A stretch of DNA of 10,586 nt from Methylovulum sp. (GTDB lineage Bacteria; Pseudomonadota; Gammaproteobacteria; Methylococcales; Methylomonadaceae): NCBI GenBank assembly GCA_028713595.1, contig JAQTNZ010000036.1, positions 1 through 10,586 on the forward strand, read 5' to 3'. Shown here piece after piece: positions 8,525-10,586 of the stretch. Each line of letters starts with the position of its first letter. Position 1 is the first letter of the stretch. The translations under genes and the position numbers were made by a program. Under the pieces are notes generated by a model. The model had not been told where the DNA came from, searched no databases, and saw only the letters and a program-made list of their open reading frames with translations.

Positions 8525-9222
8525 GCCGTACTATCCTGGTCACTGGGGCCAGCTCCGGCATAGGCCGCGCCGTTGCCAGAAACTTGTTGCAACAGGGCCA
8601 TCACGTCATAGGCATAGCGCGTGATAGCGGCAAGTTTCGCCAAGATATCCAAGGCTTCACCGCCGTACAACTGGATCTGGCCGATTTGCAAGCCTTGCCG
8701 GAACAACTGCGCAAGTTGGCGCAAGCCTTCCCAGCCATTGATGGCATTATTTTTTGTGCCGGACAAGGCCAATTTGGTTCCGTGGAGGAATTTTCTTATC
8801 GGCAGATCAATGAGTTGATGACTATCAACTTCACCAGCCAAGCGTATCTGACCCGCGCCTTTTTGCCCGCGTTAAAACGCCAGCCGCGTAGCGATTTGAT
8901 TTACATTGGCTCCGAAGCCGCGTTAAAAGGCAGCCGCAAAGGGGCGGTGTATTGTGCCAGCAAATTCGCCCTGCGGGGCTTTACCCAAGCTTTGCGCGAA
9001 GAATGCGGCAAAAGCCATGTTAGGGTGTGCCTGATTAACCCCGGCATGGTCAGGACAGCCTTTTTTGACCAGCTGGCCTTCGCTCCGGGCGATGACGACA
9101 GCAACGCATTAACGCCCGAAGACGTTGCCGAAGCCGTGCTGTATGTGCTTGAATCCAGTTCCCAGATGGTTGTCGATGAACTTAACCTAAATCCTTTGAA
9201 CAAAGTCGTCAAATTCAAATAA
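8512..9222 (+). CDS. Short-chain dehydrogenase/reductase
   Basis: The protein has 236 residues from ATG 8512, which places the Rossmann motif near the N-terminus as usual; the open frame extends further upstream but only inside the previous gene. Classical SDR features are the nucleotide-binding loop TGASSGIG (11-18), D55 in LDLAD, the CAG stretch (82-84, in place of NNAG), Asn106, and the catalytic Ser134 (IGSEAA), Tyr147 and Lys151 (YCASK), then INPGMVRT (175-182). It is an NAD(P)-dependent oxidoreductase of the cytoplasm; the substrate cannot be read from the sequence. The end, LNPLNKVVKFK, is common in this SDR subgroup. It overlaps the lyase-like gene by 13 nt and is followed after 4 nt by a glycosyltransferase, so the three are probably one transcript. 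Confidence 0.93.
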   Translation: MHSLSRTILVTGASSGIGRAVARNLLQQGHHVIGIARDSGKFRQDIQGFTAVQLDLADLQALPEQLRKLAQAFPAIDGIIFCAGQGQFGSVEEFSYRQINELMTINFTSQAYLTRAFLPALKRQPRSDLIYIGSEAALKGSRKGAVYCASKFALRGFTQALREECGKSHVRVCLINPGMVRTAFFDQLAFAPGDDDSNALTPEDVAEAVLYVLESSSQMVVDELNLNPLNKVVKFK

Positions 9223-9226
9223 GCCT

Positions 9227-10447
9227 ATGCGTATCCTGTTTATCCACAATAACTTCCCCGCCCAATATCGGCATGTCGCCCAAACCTTAGCCCCAAACCC
9301 AGCGCATAAAGTCGGCTTTATCACCCAAAGCCGTGCTGATCTTCAGTTGCCGGGTATCACCAAACTGGTGGTTGAGCCGACCCGCAAAGCCCATGACAGC
9401 ACCCATTTGTATGTCAAACAATTTGAAAGTGCCGTACTGGAAGCGCAAGCGGTGGTGCGGGCGCTGAACGAGCTGAAAGCCAAAGGTTTTGTGCCTGATC
9501 TAGTTTGCGCCCATACCGGCTGGGGTTGCGGCATGTTTGTCAAAGACATTTTCCCGAACACGCCGTTATTGCTCTATTGCGAATGGTTCACCCGCGCCTA
9601 CCACAGCGACTTGGATTTTGATCCGGCTTTCGCGCCCAGCCTTGACAGCATCTTACATTTTCGTGCCAGCAATGCCGCCATCCTGATAGATTTGGAAGCC
9701 TGTGATGGCGGCATCAGCCCTACCCATTGGCAGCATTCACGTTTTCCCAAAGCTTACCAACCCTCCATCCAAATCTTGCATGACGGTATCGACAGCGATT
9801 ATTTCCACCCCCAATCGGGCGCAAAACTGCAACTGCCCAGACTGGACTTAAGCCACGCCAAAGAAATCGTCACTTATGTCTCAAGGGGCATGGACGCTTA
9901 CCGGGGTTTCCCGCAATTTATCGAAGCACTGGCAAAACTGCAACAACGTAGGCCGTATTGCCACGCGGTCATTGTCGCTGATGACCGTGTCGCTTATGGC
10001 CCCAATCCACCAGAAGGCAAAAGTTGGAAAAACTGGATATTGGCAAAAACCGAGCTGGATATGTCCCGTACCCATTTTGTCGGCATCTTGACTTACCTAC
10101 ACTACCGTCAAGTATTGCAGGCATCCTCGGTGCATGTGTACCTGACCCGACCGTTTGTCCTATCATGGTCTTTTTTGGAAGCCTTAGCCAGTGGTTGCTT
10201 AGTGGTGGCTTCCAATACTGCGCCTGTGCTGGAAGTGGTTGCTGATGGCGAGAACGGGTTACTAGTGGATTTTTTTGACACCCAAGCCATTGCCAACCGT
10301 ATTGAAGAAGCCTTAAGCCTTACCCCCACCGAAGCGGCCAAATTACGGAGCAACGCCCGCACCACGGTTGTGGAGCGTTACGCCTTAGCAAAGTTATTGC
10401 CGCAACACATTAAGATATTGGAGGACTATGCAGACAAAAAAGCTTAG
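9227..10447 (+). CDS. GT4-type glycosyltransferase
   Basis: The protein has 406 residues with a GT-B fold. The N-terminal half begins MRILFIHNNFPAQYRHVAQ, typical of a GT4 N-terminal subgroup found with exopolysaccharide genes. A linker with HDGID (185-189) leads to a C-terminal GT1-type domain with VSRGMDAYRGF (218-228), then the donor-binding region PFVLSWSFLEALASGC (309-324) and GENGLLVDF (341-349). Of the E-x7-E pair, the second Glu (E318) is kept, while the first position is Phe310; this seems normal for the subgroup as I recall it. There is no signal peptide or membrane segment, so it should act on the cytoplasmic side with a nucleotide sugar. Acceptor and sugar are unknown. It begins 4 nt after the SDR stop without an obvious ribosome-binding site, pointing to coupled translation. 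Confidence 0.93.
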   Translation: MRILFIHNNFPAQYRHVAQTLAPNPAHKVGFITQSRADLQLPGITKLVVEPTRKAHDSTHLYVKQFESAVLEAQAVVRALNELKAKGFVPDLVCAHTGWGCGMFVKDIFPNTPLLLYCEWFTRAYHSDLDFDPAFAPSLDSILHFRASNAAILIDLEACDGGISPTHWQHSRFPKAYQPSIQILHDGIDSDYFHPQSGAKLQLPRLDLSHAKEIVTYVSRGMDAYRGFPQFIEALAKLQQRRPYCHAVIVADDRVAYGPNPPEGKSWKNWILAKTELDMSRTHFVGILTYLHYRQVLQASSVHVYLTRPFVLSWSFLEALASGCLVVASNTAPVLEVVADGENGLLVDFFDTQAIANRIEEALSLTPTEAAKLRSNARTTVVERYALAKLLPQHIKILEDYADKKA

Positions 10448-10479
10448 CCCAGCATGTAATAGTTGATAACATTGTCGAT

Positions 10480-10510
10480 TGTAGAGACGTTGCCGTGCAA
10501 CGTCTCTACA
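10480..10510. repeat. Perfect 14-bp inverted repeat (hairpin), probable dispersed palindromic element
   Basis: TGTAGAGACGTTGC (10480-10493) is followed by the loop CGT and the exact reverse complement GCAACGTCTCTACA (10497-10510). It begins 33 nt after the glycosyltransferase stop. No T-run follows (next bases GGGTCATCCC), so it is not a standard intrinsic terminator. From memory, very similar GTAGAGACGTTGC palindromes occur as many-copy intergenic repeats in cyanobacteria and some gammaproteobacteria. Only one copy is in the window. Confidence 0.8.
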
Positions 10511-10519
10511 GGGTCATCC

Positions 10520-10586
10520 CTAATCAATCACCCCACCTTTTCGCAATTGTGTGCGGAAAGTTTCAATACGCTTACGGTTGACCCCC
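10520..10586 (-). CDS. Possible C-terminal end of an unidentified gene, cut by the window edge
   Basis: Reading the minus strand from the edge gives 21 codons (GVNRKRIETFRTQLRKGGVI, then D) and a TAG at 10522-10520. The composition is protein-like and basic, and the gene would be convergent with the glycosyltransferase with the hairpin between them. An open frame this short occurs often by chance, and no family is recognised. Confidence 0.28.
   Translation of the reverse strand, partial: GVNRKRIETFRTQLRKGGVID

Noticed and set aside
9227..10447. Missing first Glu of the E-x7-E motif in the glycosyltransferase, taken as a sign of inactivation
   Set aside because: As far as I recall, this GT4 subgroup normally has a hydrophobic residue there, and the rest of the protein is intact.

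Overview
The window looks like chromosomal DNA of a gammaproteobacterium, most likely a methane oxidiser of the Methylococcales or a close relative. This is inferred from the gene neighbourhood coaBC-dut-(AlgC-like membrane protein)-argB, from a PrsK-type PEP-CTERM/exosortase sensor kinase at the left edge, and from the protein sequences; no database search was run. Most of the window is housekeeping. I see no rRNA, tRNA, CRISPR array, transposase or prophage gene.

Layout. Positions 1-842 (+) hold the 3' part of a prsK-type histidine kinase. About 200 bp of non-coding DNA with promoter-like elements follows. coaBC (+) comes next and overlaps dut (+) by 4 nt. A stem-loop with a T-run follows dut. 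Then come a two-pass membrane protein of 352 aa (+) and argB (+). A secreted DUF4124-type coiled-coil protein lies on the minus strand and overlaps the argB tail by 21 bp. Next on the minus strand is the pair proC-yggT, read from proC towards lower coordinates. Divergent from proC is a plus-strand run of three tightly packed genes: a spore-photoproduct-lyase-like radical SAM protein, a short-chain dehydrogenase and a GT4-type glycosyltransferase. A perfect 14-bp inverted repeat follows, then a possible gene end on the minus strand at the window edge.

How the genes work together. coaBC makes 4'-phosphopantetheine for coenzyme A. dut removes dUTP and supplies dUMP. argB and proC act in arginine and proline synthesis. 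The 352-aa membrane protein sits where pseudomonads carry algC (phosphomannomutase/phosphoglucomutase) between dut and argB. It resembles only the N-terminal membrane-sensor part of long AlgC proteins and has no mutase domain.

The points most worth a second look are that detached AlgC-like sensor, the apparent ATT (non-ATG) start of coaBC, the loss of key radical-relay residues in the lyase-like protein, and the perfect inverted repeat near the right edge. I found no convincing new multi-gene system.
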